Source: a bacterium
GTDB lineage: Bacteria; Armatimonadota; Chthonomonadetes; Chthonomonadales; CAJBBX01
DNA: 35,981 bases
NCBI GenBank assembly: GCA_021811565.1
Contig: JAJZOL010000003.1
Span: forward strand, 1 to 35,981
Direction: 5' to 3'
Shown here: positions 24,818 through 33,713 of the stretch, in pieces
Position numbering within the stretch: the first letter of the stretch is position 1
How the letters are laid out: each line of letters begins with the position of its first letter
Program-made: the position numbers and the translations under genes
Notes under the pieces: model-generated
The model's input: only the letters and a program-made list of their open reading frames with translations
The model's database searches: none
What the model was told of the DNA's origin: nothing

Positions 24818-25564
24818 ATGAACAAGTATGCCATCATAGGTGGAACCGGCGCCGAACATCTTCTATCCTCTGCGGAATGGGAGGATATTCTGATCTCCAC
24901 GCCATATGGTGATGTTCTTTTGAAGGAAGCCGATTTTGAAGGCGAGAAACTGACACTCCTTTTGCGTCACGGCGAACAGCATCAATATCCGCCTCACCTC
25001 ATCAACTATCGAGCGAACATCCTCGCATTGCGAAATCATGGTGTAACGGATGTATTTGCAGCTAACGCCGTCGGATCCTTGCGGATTGATCTCCCCCCGG
25101 AATCGCTCATTTTGCTCAGTGATTTCATCGATTTCACCCATGGACGTCCGTTAGACCTAGGGGAGACAAGTAAGATGACGCATACGGATTGCTCCGAACC
25201 CTATTCCGCCGAATTGAGAACCACTCTATTGGAAACATCGGCGGAGATCGGCACGCCTCTTTTTCCGCGCGCGGTCTATCTGTGCACCAACGGGCCAAGA
25301 TACGAATCTCCCGCCGAGGTGCGGTTGTTCGGCGAGTGGGGCGCCGACGTGGTGGGGATGACGGGATTGCCCGAGGCGTATCTTGCCAGAGAGGCGAACA
25401 TGAGGTACGCCTGCGTCGCCGTGGTGACGAATTACGCGGCGGGACTGGATGCGAAGGCGATACGGCATGAGGATGTGGAGAATATCATGCGGCAAAAGAA
25501 TCAGGAGATATTTGAACTCTTCCTCTCCGCAATTCGATTCGCAAAAAATAACCCCTCGCAATGA
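24818..25564 (+). CDS. mtnP: Methylthioinosine/methylthioadenosine phosphorylase family
   Basis: The protein has about 248 residues of the trimeric purine-nucleoside-phosphorylase family. It would cleave a 5'-methylthio-nucleoside with phosphate to recycle methionine and purine. Family motifs are IIGGTGAEHLL at the start, the phosphate-binding RHG, NAVGSLR, CTNGPRYESPAEVRLF, and VGMTGLPEAYLARE. The GMTG..EA..ARE form and NYAAG are closer to my memory of methylthioinosine phosphorylases than to MTAP, so substrate preference is uncertain and the symbol is tentative. I start at ATG 24818; an ATG at 24794 has no ribosome site, whereas GAGG lies about 10 nt before 24818. The stop overlaps the hairpin that terminates pilT from the opposite strand. 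Confidence 0.85.
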   Translation: MNKYAIIGGTGAEHLLSSAEWEDILISTPYGDVLLKEADFEGEKLTLLLRHGEQHQYPPHLINYRANILALRNHGVTDVFAANAVGSLRIDLPPESLILLSDFIDFTHGRPLDLGETSKMTHTDCSEPYSAELRTTLLETSAEIGTPLFPRAVYLCTNGPRYESPAEVRLFGEWGADVVGMTGLPEAYLAREANMRYACVAVVTNYAAGLDAKAIRHEDVENIMRQKNQEIFELFLSAIRFAKNNPSQ

Positions 25565-25573
25565 AACGAGGGG
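25543..25573 (-). terminator. Rho-independent terminator of pilT, inside the 3' end of the phosphorylase gene
   Basis: CCCCTCG (25552-25558) pairs with CGAGGGG (25567-25573) around an 8-nt loop. On the minus strand TTATTTTTT follows (25543-25550). The phosphorylase stop codon (25562-25564) lies in the loop. Confidence 0.82.
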
Positions 25574-25594
25574 ATGCGCGTCGGGGGCGACGGG

Positions 25595-26665
25595 TTATCT
25601 TCGAAGCATTTGACGCATCTCGGTAAGGTTGCCCGAATTGGCGAGGGCCTCCTCCTGAGTGATAACACCCGCCTTAAAATATTTGATAAGGCACTGGTTC
25701 ATTGTTTGCATGCCCCAATAGGTTTCAAGACCCGCCTGCCGTATCTGTGCGTATATGTCCTCGGATTTTCCCTCCTCGAGCATCTTGGAGATGGTCGGGG
25801 TGACGATCATCACCTCCACTCCGGCTACTCGGCCCGTGCCGTCAGCCTTGGGGATGAGCTTTTGAGAGACGACGCCTCTCAAGGAGACTGATAGGCGCAA
25901 CCAGAGAAGCGGTCGCTCGTGAGGGGGGAACATATTGGAGAGGCGGTCCAATGTTTCCGCCGCGCTGGATGTGTGCACCGTGGCGAAAACAAGGTGACCC
26001 GTTTCCGCAGCTTGCAATGCGACGTTCATCGTTTCGATATCGCGCATCTCTCCCACGAGAATCACGTCCGGAGCTTGTCGCAAAACACGTCTTAAAGCCT
26101 CCTGGAAATTATCCGTATCAATTCCAACCTCGCGTTGGGAGATGATCGCCATCTTATCGGAGTGAACATATTCCACGGGATCCTCAATGGTGACGATGTT
26201 AACCGGTCGACTGGAGTTGATCATGTCTATCATCGCGGCAAGGGTGGTTGTTTTACCCGATCCGGTGGGACCAGTTACCAAGACAAGCCCATTGCGTTGC
26301 TTGGTGAAATCACCAATGGATGTTGGCACTCCTAACTCCTCCAAGGGGCGGATACGCAACGGAATTAAACGAAGCACAAATCCCACCGAGTTTCGCTGCA
26401 TGTAGATACTAGCTCGTATTCGCACAACACCTTCAAGGGTGAAGGAGAGATCCATTTCATGATGCCGCTCGAATTCCTCTATCTGACGCCCCGTCATCTT
26501 CGAATACGCCAGATTGCGCGAATCATCCTCCGTGAGCATGGGGAACTGTTCAAGGGGAACAATTTTGCCGTGAACCCGAATTGCCGGCTTTGCGTTGGCG
26601 CGAACAAACAGATCGGAAGCCTCAACTTCATGAGCCGCAAGTAATAATTCATCAACGGTGAGCAT
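25595..26665 (-). CDS. pilT: Type IV pilus retraction ATPase PilT
   Basis: The protein has 356 residues, the usual PilT length. It is a hexameric ATPase that depolymerises type IV pili and drives twitching. Walker A is GPTGSGKT at 132-139, the Asp box is VTIEDPVEYVH (158-168), Walker B is VILVGEMRD with E206, and the His box is TGHLVFATVHTSSA (222-235). The N-terminal PAS-like part (DLFVRANAKPAIRVHGKIVPL) and the C-terminal helical part are present. The C-terminal AIRAG motif of classical PilT is not obvious, so a PilT-like paralogue remains possible. AAGGAG lies 8 nt before ATG 26663-26665. No other pilus gene is nearby; a 19-bp palindrome (26726-26744) lies upstream. Confidence 0.93.
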   Translation of the reverse strand: MLTVDELLLAAHEVEASDLFVRANAKPAIRVHGKIVPLEQFPMLTEDDSRNLAYSKMTGRQIEEFERHHEMDLSFTLEGVVRIRASIYMQRNSVGFVLRLIPLRIRPLEELGVPTSIGDFTKQRNGLVLVTGPTGSGKTTTLAAMIDMINSSRPVNIVTIEDPVEYVHSDKMAIISQREVGIDTDNFQEALRRVLRQAPDVILVGEMRDIETMNVALQAAETGHLVFATVHTSSAAETLDRLSNMFPPHERPLLWLRLSVSLRGVVSQKLIPKADGTGRVAGVEVMIVTPTISKMLEEGKSEDIYAQIRQAGLETYWGMQTMNQCLIKYFKAGVITQEEALANSGNLTEMRQMLRR

Positions 26666-26725
26666 TCTATCACTCCTTCATTTAATCTTAGATATTCTAC
26701 CTGCAAAAATATGTTGGCTGATTCG

Positions 26726-26744
26726 TTTTCATTTAAAATGAAAA
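26726..26744. repeat. Perfect palindrome upstream of pilT
   Basis: TTTTCATTT and AAATGAAAA are perfect 9-bp arms around a single A, centred about 70 bp upstream of the pilT start. It could be a repressor or activator operator; chance is less likely for 18 paired bases, but AT-rich sequence lowers the weight. Confidence 0.5.
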
Positions 26745-26864
26745 TCATTGCTGAATCGCATCGGTAGTCCAAACACTTTTTTGCATTAAACGCGGTTACC
26801 CTGTTGACGCAATCATATATGCAAACTCGTTCATCTCGCTCAAGCGAGTTCAACACTGTGACGC

Positions 26865-27608
26865 CTATTCCTTACGCACGCCTTTTCGAGAAAAACGAAG
26901 GATGTAAAATGCGAGCATTGCAAGCCCAACGCATCCGCCAATAATCATCCAAAGCGCAAAAGGGGCGAGAGAGCCAAAACCGTGCTGTGTTTGTTGTGTT
27001 TTTGTAATGAGATGTTGGATGAGCGGAAGAGTGGGAAGCGGGTCTGAGTGATTGGTGATGCGAAAAAGATAGCGATAAGGACTGCCATATTGGATCAATT
27101 TCACGGACATCCCGGGGGCGGTAAAATCGAAAAGTCCGTCGAAATGAGTATCCATCTGCTCCATGTAAATCACTTCGAATGTGTCGAAGTCCGAGAATGT
27201 GTTAAGGAATGGTTGCAATATGAACGCTCCATTTTCCTTAAGTAACGGATGATCCAATAGGAGTGTGGCTGATGTTTGTATGGTGGTCGATCCCGGTGTC
27301 ATCCCCTTTAGTTGGTCGTCATGAATCTCCACGGAGAGTACGCGCCAGCCCGTAAAACTGATCAGGTAATTAAGTCGCTGCTTAACCTCCTGTTTGGGAA
27401 TCCGCTTCGAAAAAGTGACGGAGATGATGGCGTGCGGTTGGTTTGGAACGATAAGAATGATCACATCGGAGGGATAGGAGTTGTTTTGCGACCGTGCCGG
27501 TGCAATCACATAGAGCACACAAAGGAGTACAAGGACGATAGGGAAAAACACTTTTATCAACCACTGTCCCTGTTTATAGGTATTGCAACGCTTTCGAATA
27601 TCAATCAT
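26865..27608 (-). CDS. Membrane-anchored protein with two helices, unknown
   Basis: The protein has about 247 residues. One membrane helix lies near the N-terminus (VFFPIVLVLLCVLYVIAPA) and may be a signal peptide. Another lies near the C-terminus (FALWMIIGGCVGLAMLAFYIL), followed by the basic tail RFSRKGVRKE. Between them is an extracytoplasmic region of about 170 residues, rich in beta strands (DVIILIVPNQPHAIISVTFS), without Cys. I recognise no family. The start is uncertain: ATG 27608 and TTG 27629 both lack a clear ribosome site. The gene lies between pilT and the photolyase on the same strand, with gaps of about 200 and 90 nt, so a shared function is not implied. Confidence 0.65.
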   Translation of the reverse strand: MIDIRKRCNTYKQGQWLIKVFFPIVLVLLCVLYVIAPARSQNNSYPSDVIILIVPNQPHAIISVTFSKRIPKQEVKQRLNYLISFTGWRVLSVEIHDDQLKGMTPGSTTIQTSATLLLDHPLLKENGAFILQPFLNTFSDFDTFEVIYMEQMDTHFDGLFDFTAPGMSVKLIQYGSPYRYLFRITNHSDPLPTLPLIQHLITKTQQTQHGFGSLAPFALWMIIGGCVGLAMLAFYILRFSRKGVRKE

Positions 27609-27698
27609 TAATGGGAAAAAGAGGCGCAAATCGGTTCCATCATTGTCTTTCAGTGATATGTCACTATTTATTATATACCATACGCTTACAGGAATGGA

Positions 27699-29138
27699 TC
27701 ACGGGGCTGGATTTCGCTGCATCTCACTTGGACGCATCATGTTCAGGTATCTCGCTCTTTGAAGCGCATGATCCACGATGGGAAGAGGGTAAGTCCGCCC
27801 CAGGATCACTCCGCATTTCATTTGATCGTCGTGGGGTATCATCCATGGTTTGTGAATGAGTGAAGATGGGATATTGTTTAACTCCGGTAGGTATCGCTTT
27901 ACGTAGGTTCCATCCGCATCAAACTTCTCGCCTTGAAGAGTGGGATTGAAAATACGAAACCAAGGCTGAGCATCCGTGCCGGTGGATGCCGCCCATTGCC
28001 ATCCGCCGTTGTTGCAGGAAATGTCGCCATCGGACAGATGAGTCATAAAATGTTTCTCACCCACACGCCAGTGCGTCAAAAGACTTTTGGTCAAAAACGA
28101 GGCTGTGATCATCCGGACGCGATTATGCATCCAGCCCTCTTGAAGAAGCTGACGCATGCCTGCATCCACAATGGGGTATCCTGTTTCCCCTTGCCGCCAA
28201 GCATCGATCAACGTTTGATCGTTCTCCCAGGGGATAGTATTCCTCGTCATCTTGAAATCATTTGAAAGTACATGGGGAAAATGATGGAGGATGGAATAAT
28301 AGAAATCTCTCCACGCAATTTGCCTCAGGAAGACCGCAGCGGGCGAAATTCGACCTTCCATTGTGCTGTTTTGCTCATTCAGACACCGCCAAGCCACCAG
28401 CCTTGGAGAAACAGCTCCCAGGTTCAAGAATGCGGATAAACGAGAGGTGCCATCAATGCCGGGATTATCGCGATGAGTGGGGTATGTATCAAGCCCTTTT
28501 TCAAAAAAAACATCCATTGTCTTTAATGCGGATAACTCCCCGACCTCCTTGGCGGAAGCGTTGACAGGCGTAGGGATATCATTTCCCATGATCTTGGAAA
28601 GATTGACCGGCGAAGGGATATGATGCGGACTTGGAAGTGGTTGGGATATATGCAAACCGCTCCATGCTCTGTAATAAGGACTGAACACCGTGTAGGGAGC
28701 GCCGCTCGATTTTAACACCTCTCGCACATGTTGCACTGTCAATCCGTCCGATGGAATCATCCTCAAGCCGTTATCCTTTGCCCATAACGAAACTCTCTCT
28801 TCCAAGGCGATTTCGTTGGGTTCGACTTGCTCCTGATAATGGATCGCTTCGAACGGCAGGATATGTTTTATCATTGTGAAAAGTTCGGTTGGCTCTCCGG
28901 AGAGAATCACCAATCGTGTTCCACAAGCATTAAGCTGTCGATCCAATGCCCATAGGCACTCATCAATCAGCTGACGTTTTCCGGGCGAGATGGGGAAAGG
29001 AAGAGAATTGGGGTCATCCCGTATGTACAGGGGAATCACTTCAATTGATTCTTGAACGGCGTTCCATAGCGATGGGTTGTCGTGCAATCTCAAGTCACGA
29101 CGAAACCATACGATGGATCTTCGGAAGCGCTCATCCAT
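27699..29138 (-). CDS. phr: Class I DNA photolyase
   Basis: The protein has 479 residues and repairs UV-induced pyrimidine dimers with blue light. The N-terminal antenna domain begins SIVWFRRDLRLHDNPSLW. The FAD-binding helical domain includes TSRLSAFLNLGAVSPRL, LRQIAWRDFYYSIL and GYPIVDAGMRQLLQEGWMHNRVRMITASFL. It also contains WRVGEKHFMTHLSDGDISCNNGGWQWAASTG. These match CPD photolyases including the electron-transfer Trp positions, so repair rather than cryptochrome signalling is the better call. The frame continues upstream through the tRNA gene to 29450, but ATG 29136-29138 with GGAG 8 nt upstream starts at the normal family N-terminus. The tRNA-Ala gene lies 26 nt upstream on the same strand, and a read-through transcript is likely. 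Confidence 0.96.
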   Translation of the reverse strand: MDERFRRSIVWFRRDLRLHDNPSLWNAVQESIEVIPLYIRDDPNSLPFPISPGKRQLIDECLWALDRQLNACGTRLVILSGEPTELFTMIKHILPFEAIHYQEQVEPNEIALEERVSLWAKDNGLRMIPSDGLTVQHVREVLKSSGAPYTVFSPYYRAWSGLHISQPLPSPHHIPSPVNLSKIMGNDIPTPVNASAKEVGELSALKTMDVFFEKGLDTYPTHRDNPGIDGTSRLSAFLNLGAVSPRLVAWRCLNEQNSTMEGRISPAAVFLRQIAWRDFYYSILHHFPHVLSNDFKMTRNTIPWENDQTLIDAWRQGETGYPIVDAGMRQLLQEGWMHNRVRMITASFLTKSLLTHWRVGEKHFMTHLSDGDISCNNGGWQWAASTGTDAQPWFRIFNPTLQGEKFDADGTYVKRYLPELNNIPSSLIHKPWMIPHDDQMKCGVILGRTYPLPIVDHALQRARYLNMMRPSEMQRNPAP

Positions 29139-29164
29139 GGTATCGCTCCGTTGAGAAAGAGGAA

Positions 29165-29237
<73 letters not shown>

Positions 29238-29249
29238 GAACGGATTAAA

Positions 29250-29278
29250 ATTATACCGTAAACATGAATTATTTGCAA
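29250..29278 (-). promoter_or_regulatory. Sigma-70-type promoter of tRNA-Ala
   Basis: On the minus strand, TTGCAA (29273-29278) and a perfect TATAAT (29250-29255) are separated by exactly 17 bp. Transcription should start near 29243, about 6 nt before the tRNA. Confidence 0.85.
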
Positions 29279-29694
29279 GCTCGCGAATTGCCTCATCAAA
29301 AAACCACACAAAAGGGGATCGTTGCCTCATCGAAAATCCACTCGTGATGATGTAACTTTCCAACTGGTTCCATGCTTCGCCGATCAAATCTTCATTTTTT
29401 TCAATGACGTTTTTTTCATTAGGTGATGATATCCTGAAAACTTTTCGCACGTACTCAATACAGGGTATGATTTTATTTCGTTTATCGATGATGTATTCGT
29501 ATGATTGATAATATATGGTGAAGATCGCTCGTTACAAGCGCTAAGCAGTGTCTTGAAAGAGAATTTTTTTACCTTCACGTCATCGAAAAACGCATATGAA
29601 TCGATGCAAAGTAATTCGATAAGCTAAGTACGGAAAAGGGCGGAAAATGTAAGCGTATGCGGCGGCAGGGGTCAGGAGCAAGAAAATCGAATTT
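29279..29694. other. About 415 bp without a supported gene
   Basis: This AT-rich stretch separates the tRNA/photolyase unit from the divergent GT-C genes. A minus-strand frame (29450 down into the tRNA) reads like protein for about 65 residues (NEDLIGEAWNQLESY, PFVWFFDEAIRELANN). However, it has no stop before the tRNA and no ribosome site; it could be a decayed gene remnant. Nothing else is seen. Confidence 0.5.
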
Positions 29695-31746
29695 GTGATG
29701 GCATTCGCGGAATTATTGATAGTGTTGGCTGCGGCTCTTCCGGTAGGGTGGTTGGTCACTTCCTTACTCGGTCTAAATTGCCGTGAGCGTATTTACCGTG
29801 GAGTCTTCGCGTTGGCGATCGGTCTCGGGATATTCTCCTACCTTATCCTCTGCGTGGGTTTGCTGGGAGGAGTTAGTTCATTCGCTCTTACGATAAGCCT
29901 ATTCGCTCTGACGGTAATATCTATTGCGACCCTGCTAATTAGGAGTCGAAACTTCGCTTCAAAAAACGAAACGATATCCTGTCCGGAGCATCCACGATCC
30001 AACACCGCGAAAGCGTATAAATGGGCGTCTGTGATCTTGCTTGTTTTTATCGGATGCCTCGTGGTTTTCTATTGTTTCGTTCCCCCCGGAGCGCATGAGT
30101 GGGACGCTCTCTCCTACCATTTGGCGGATCCGAAGATTTGGATCATTGATCATCGCATCGTTTTTCTACCCACTGATTCACACAGCGACTTTCCTTTTCT
30201 CATGGAGATGCTATATATGCTGGGGTTGTTGTGGAATGGGTATGCGCTTGCGAATCTCTTTCATTTCGTATTCGCCGCTCTTTGCGTGGTCGCACTGCTG
30301 AATATCGGCGAAAGGCACTTTAGCTCATCCGCAGGATTGCTCGCCGCGTTGGTTTTCGTCACCTCGCCTCTTGCGATCTGGGAAGCGAGTTGCGCCTATA
30401 TTGAGATAGGAATGGCGCTCTACGCATTGCTCGCCACGGCGGCGTGCTTGGAATACTGGAAATCCTCTCATGATAACTGGCTTTACGTAGCTGGAATATG
30501 CATGGGTCTCGGACTTGGAGTAAAGGACCTTTCCCTGATTCCCGCTTTCATTTTGCTGCTGATGATGCTCGTTCGCAAGGCGCCATGGAAACCTTTGACC
30601 GCCGCCGTGATTCTCGGGGTGCTGTTCGGATGTCCCTTCTACGTGAAATCGGCAGTTATGACGGGTAATCCGGTGTATCCTTTCGCATATAGTATATTTG
30701 GCGGTAAATACTGGAACGCCGAGCTTGCGCATACCTATTCCACGGAGCAGCGCAGTTTTGGCGAGAGCGGCGAGACGGATACCGTGGCTCAGGATGTGAA
30801 TTTAACCCGTCCGCCATACAAGGCTCCCAGTTTATTGGAGAGGCTGAGAAGCTGGATTGACGCTCCGTTTAAGCTTGTATCCATTCCGCATATCTATTAC
30901 AATTACAATGACCCGGGTATATTCACTCAATTAGGGTTTCTATTTCTTTCGTTGGCGCCCCTTATCTTTCTCGCGCCTGAAACGTCGTTTGCTGCGAAGA
31001 CCAGTCTTGTGTTGGTGGGAGGGTGGTTTCTGGGATGGGCGATAAGCATGCAGTACGTGCGTTATATCCTGCCGATGCTTCCAGTGATAGGACTAATCGG
31101 CGGCGAGGGGGCGGTGCTGACGGTTCGGCGATGGAGTCCCGTCAAGTATTTGGTGATTTTCGCAATCATCTTGCAAACTGGGTTGTCACTCTCTTACTAC
31201 ATCCCGAAAATCCTTTCCGACGGGCGATTGCCGGGGATGTGGGCGGTTGTGACGAATGAAGATGCGAGATCAAGATACCTCCGAGGGAACGTAAATTCGT
31301 ATCGATCGGATAAATGGATTAATCGGAACACTCCGCGTAACGCCGGTGTCATACTTTACGAGGAGACCAGAGGGTATTATCTTAATCGGCGATATCTATG
31401 GGGAAATCAAGGACACTCGCTGTATATCCCATACTCTTCTTTCCGAAATGGACATCAGATGGTGAGATGGTTTGTAGATCATGGTTATCAGTACGCATTG
31501 CTAAACCTGCAGTTCGCGCCGCAAAGTCAAAGTCCTGATGGAATGCGCGATTTGGCGAGAGCCGTGCAAACCGGCACGGAGGGGCGACTGCTGTTGCGGT
31601 GGTATTACCCTGGAGAGTCCGGCGAGAAATGGCGCGGCTTTTTGGGCGAGGCGTATCGTGATGGAGAAGCCGTACTGATACCTGCCGCATCCGCGGACGC
31701 GACGGTGGTGTTGCAGTTTCAGCCGACGAATGGAAATGGACTATGA
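29695..31746 (+). CDS. GT-C-type membrane glycosyltransferase (GT39/ArnT-like)
   Basis: The protein has 683 residues with about 12 membrane helices in the first 500 residues, then a soluble C-terminal part of about 170 residues. The first outer loop has HEWDALSYHLADPKIWI (D137), the position of the acidic catalytic motif in GT-C enzymes that use lipid-linked sugar donors. SHSDFPFLMEMLYML follows, as in other GT39-like proteins. The C-terminal segment (NAGVILYEETRGYYLNRR) is typical of these proteins. The start at GTG 29695 or ATG 29698 is uncertain: AGGAG (29674-29678) is 16-19 nt away, too far. Its stop overlaps the next start as ATGA (31743-31746), so the two genes are translationally coupled. 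The acceptor is unknown. Confidence 0.78.
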   Translation: MMAFAELLIVLAAALPVGWLVTSLLGLNCRERIYRGVFALAIGLGIFSYLILCVGLLGGVSSFALTISLFALTVISIATLLIRSRNFASKNETISCPEHPRSNTAKAYKWASVILLVFIGCLVVFYCFVPPGAHEWDALSYHLADPKIWIIDHRIVFLPTDSHSDFPFLMEMLYMLGLLWNGYALANLFHFVFAALCVVALLNIGERHFSSSAGLLAALVFVTSPLAIWEASCAYIEIGMALYALLATAACLEYWKSSHDNWLYVAGICMGLGLGVKDLSLIPAFILLLMMLVRKAPWKPLTAAVILGVLFGCPFYVKSAVMTGNPVYPFAYSIFGGKYWNAELAHTYSTEQRSFGESGETDTVAQDVNLTRPPYKAPSLLERLRSWIDAPFKLVSIPHIYYNYNDPGIFTQLGFLFLSLAPLIFLAPETSFAAKTSLVLVGGWFLGWAISMQYVRYILPMLPVIGLIGGEGAVLTVRRWSPVKYLVIFAIILQTGLSLSYYIPKILSDGRLPGMWAVVTNEDARSRYLRGNVNSYRSDKWINRNTPRNAGVILYEETRGYYLNRRYLWGNQGHSLYIPYSSFRNGHQMVRWFVDHGYQYALLNLQFAPQSQSPDGMRDLARAVQTGTEGRLLLRWYYPGESGEKWRGFLGEAYRDGEAVLIPAASADATVVLQFQPTNGNGL

Positions 31747-33104
31747 GCCGAAAAAAGTACGTGGAACAGGAGCCTCCTCCGCTTTCCCCGTTGCCCGATC
31801 AGCCCATTACGCTTTCCACTTTTCAAAAATGGGCGGTCATTTTCTTTTTCGTCATTTACGTGCTCTTCGGGATAGGGCATGTCGTGGCAACCTCTCGGCT
31901 GACCTCCGGAAGTTTCATACAAGCCCCTGACGAGGCTGCGCATATCGGCTATGTGCGAGCTTTGGCTGTGGGGCATAGACTGCCTCTGCGCAATGATCCG
32001 AAATATCCGACTTACGAATGGCATCAGCCACCTCTATACTATTTTCTGATGACACCGTTTTACGACTCTGGAATTCTCGTCATGCGAATTCTAACGTTAT
32101 TCATCGGCTTGATAGGGGTTTTTCTTGTTTACCAAACGGTGCGCCATTTCTTTCCCAATGATCCCTCAATCGCGATTTTAGCTCTCGCTTTCACTGCACT
32201 GCTTCCCATGCGGCAGGCTACGACCGCATCCGTGGGAAACGACGCATTGCTTGAGGTGTTTTTTACATCGATAATGAGCTTGATTTTCCTCTCCATGCGG
32301 AAGGGATTTAACACCCCGCGCGCTGTCATGATAGGGGTTTGCTTGGGATTGGCGCTGCTAACAAAGCTCACAACACTGCTCCTTTTCCCACTCCTAATTG
32401 TCGCTCTCTACTTTTTGAGATGCGAAGGAGAGACTTGGGAATCCATTGGGCGAGGGGCTTTGCTAATCCTTGTAGTCGCTTTCGTCATCGCCTCGCCATT
32501 CTATATCGCACGATATCAGGAGACTAGGGAGATTGTGCCATTTCGCGCTTTTCAGCAGGAATTCTCCGGGACAAGCAAGGCGACTGATTGGATCGGAAGG
32601 CCATTGTGGGTTAGTTGGTGGTCGGGAGCGTTGGAACCAGGCGAAACGATGACACGCATGGGCTATCTGATGTTGTTAACGGATTGGTCCTGGCGCACTT
32701 TTTGGGCAGCGTGGACGCCTCCGCGATTGGCTTCCATGGGCATCCCTCTGTTTCTCTCCCCGACCCTATACTTTGTGGAGATTATATTCGTAATGGTAGC
32801 GTTGTATGGCTTGGCGAGGTTTCATTTTACCGAGGCGAAGAATCTGAAGAAGGCGCAAAAACACGCATTCTATCTCTGCGTGTTTCTGTTCGGTCTTGTT
32901 CTTTTCTCATTTCTCGGTTTTACCTGGACATGGTTTCAAGCTCAGGGAAGGTACCTATATCCCGCCATTTTGCCCATTGCGGTGTTCCTTTCATTAGGAT
33001 ATCTCTCGGCGTTCCCTCCGAAATACAGGAATATCGCCATGGGAGTTTTCATCTTTTTTCAGTTTATGTTTTCTTTGGTGTTCCTCATTACCGTCTTTCC
33101 ATAA
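31743..33104 (+). CDS. GT-C-like polytopic membrane protein (DUF2142/GT39-like)
   Basis: The protein has 453 residues with about 10-11 membrane helices and a basic, proline-rich cytoplasmic N-terminus. The first outer loop carries APDEAAHIGYVRAL (D63, E64, H67), then YEWHQPPLYYF. Together these match the acidic PDE..H signature of DUF2142/GT39-type glycosyltransferases using polyprenyl-phosphate sugars. The next membrane segments hold LGLALLTKLTTLLLFPLLI, where the K is conserved in the group. It starts on the ATG of an ATGA overlap with the upstream GT-C gene, so both are made together and probably modify one glycan or protein. Transcription would run into the IS element 31 bp after its stop; no terminator lies between. 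Confidence 0.78.
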   Translation: MSRKKYVEQEPPPLSPLPDQPITLSTFQKWAVIFFFVIYVLFGIGHVVATSRLTSGSFIQAPDEAAHIGYVRALAVGHRLPLRNDPKYPTYEWHQPPLYYFLMTPFYDSGILVMRILTLFIGLIGVFLVYQTVRHFFPNDPSIAILALAFTALLPMRQATTASVGNDALLEVFFTSIMSLIFLSMRKGFNTPRAVMIGVCLGLALLTKLTTLLLFPLLIVALYFLRCEGETWESIGRGALLILVVAFVIASPFYIARYQETREIVPFRAFQQEFSGTSKATDWIGRPLWVSWWSGALEPGETMTRMGYLMLLTDWSWRTFWAAWTPPRLASMGIPLFLSPTLYFVEIIFVMVALYGLARFHFTEAKNLKKAQKHAFYLCVFLFGLVLFSFLGFTWTWFQAQGRYLYPAILPIAVFLSLGYLSAFPPKYRNIAMGVFIFFQFMFSLVFLITVFP

Positions 33105-33135
33105 GTGCGGCGATAATCTGGTGCGTAAGCCCTGT

Positions 33136-33157
33136 GTGCCAATATAAAGTGAGACAG
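33136..33157 (+). repeat. Left terminal inverted repeat of the IS
   Basis: GTGCCAATATAAAG followed by TGAGACAG; it pairs with 34749-34769 with two mismatches and one gap. The conserved TG lies at 33137-33138. Confidence 0.85.
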
Positions 33158-33200
33158 CCTTCATGTCAAAATTACACTACAAGACAAGGAGACTGAAAGT

Positions 33201-33713
33201 ATGAAACACTGGCAAGTGGAAACACAAAAGGATGGATTTGGCGGACAGAAGCGCGGCGAGGCTGAGCGTAGCGAAGCCGAGCCAAGCGAATGTCCGCCAA
33301 ATTCGGGCCCGCTCGCATCCTCCCCGGCTCCTCACGATACGGAGGTTAGGGCTCGAAACGTACACAGGCGTTTCTCGCCATCTTACAAGGCTCGTATCAT
33401 AAGAGAGGCTGATATGTGCTCCTCGCAAGGTGAAATAGGCGCCTTGCTTCGACGCGAGGGTTTGTATTCCTCCCAACTCTCACACTGGAGACGGGAATAC
33501 TCGCGTGGCGGCGAAGCGGCCCTGGAGGACAACAAACGTGGTCGAAAGCCCGCCAAAAATCCTCTTGACGAGGAGAATTCCAGGCTCAGAAGCGAATTGG
33601 AGCGCACCAAACTCAAACTTCTTCAGGCCGAGATGATCATAGAGTTCCAAAAAAACTTATGCGAGATGCTCGAAATCTCCCCGGCGGGCATCGGGACGGA
33701 GGCAAGGGGATGA
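33201..33713 (+). CDS. IS3-family transposase OrfA
   Basis: The protein has 170 residues. A helix-turn-helix (RRFSPSYKARIIREAD...YSSQLSHWRREY, about 56-100) binds the IS ends. A leucine-zipper-like helix (ENSRLRSELERTKLKLLQAEM, about 125-146) allows multimerisation. The first 50 residues are low-complexity (GEAERSEAEPSE) and overlap a large DNA hairpin; they are not part of the conserved domain. AAGGAG at 33186-33191 lies 9 nt before the ATG. The end overlaps OrfB as ATGA (33710-33713). An A_AAA_AAC heptamer in frame at 33650-33656 could also allow -1 frameshifting into the OrfB frame. Confidence 0.9.
   Translation: MKHWQVETQKDGFGGQKRGEAERSEAEPSECPPNSGPLASSPAPHDTEVRARNVHRRFSPSYKARIIREADMCSSQGEIGALLRREGLYSSQLSHWRREYSRGGEAALEDNKRGRKPAKNPLDEENSRLRSELERTKLKLLQAEMIIEFQKNLCEMLEISPAGIGTEARG
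33236..33302. repeat. Large inverted repeat inside the OrfA leader
   Basis: ATTTGGCGGACA (33236-33247) and TGTCCGCCAAAT (33291-33302) form perfect 12-bp arms around 43 nt. The loop holds GGCTGAGCGTAGCGAAGCC, itself partly self-complementary and resembling dispersed palindromic units found in several bacterial groups. It is translated as the low-complexity part of OrfA. Confidence 0.7.
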
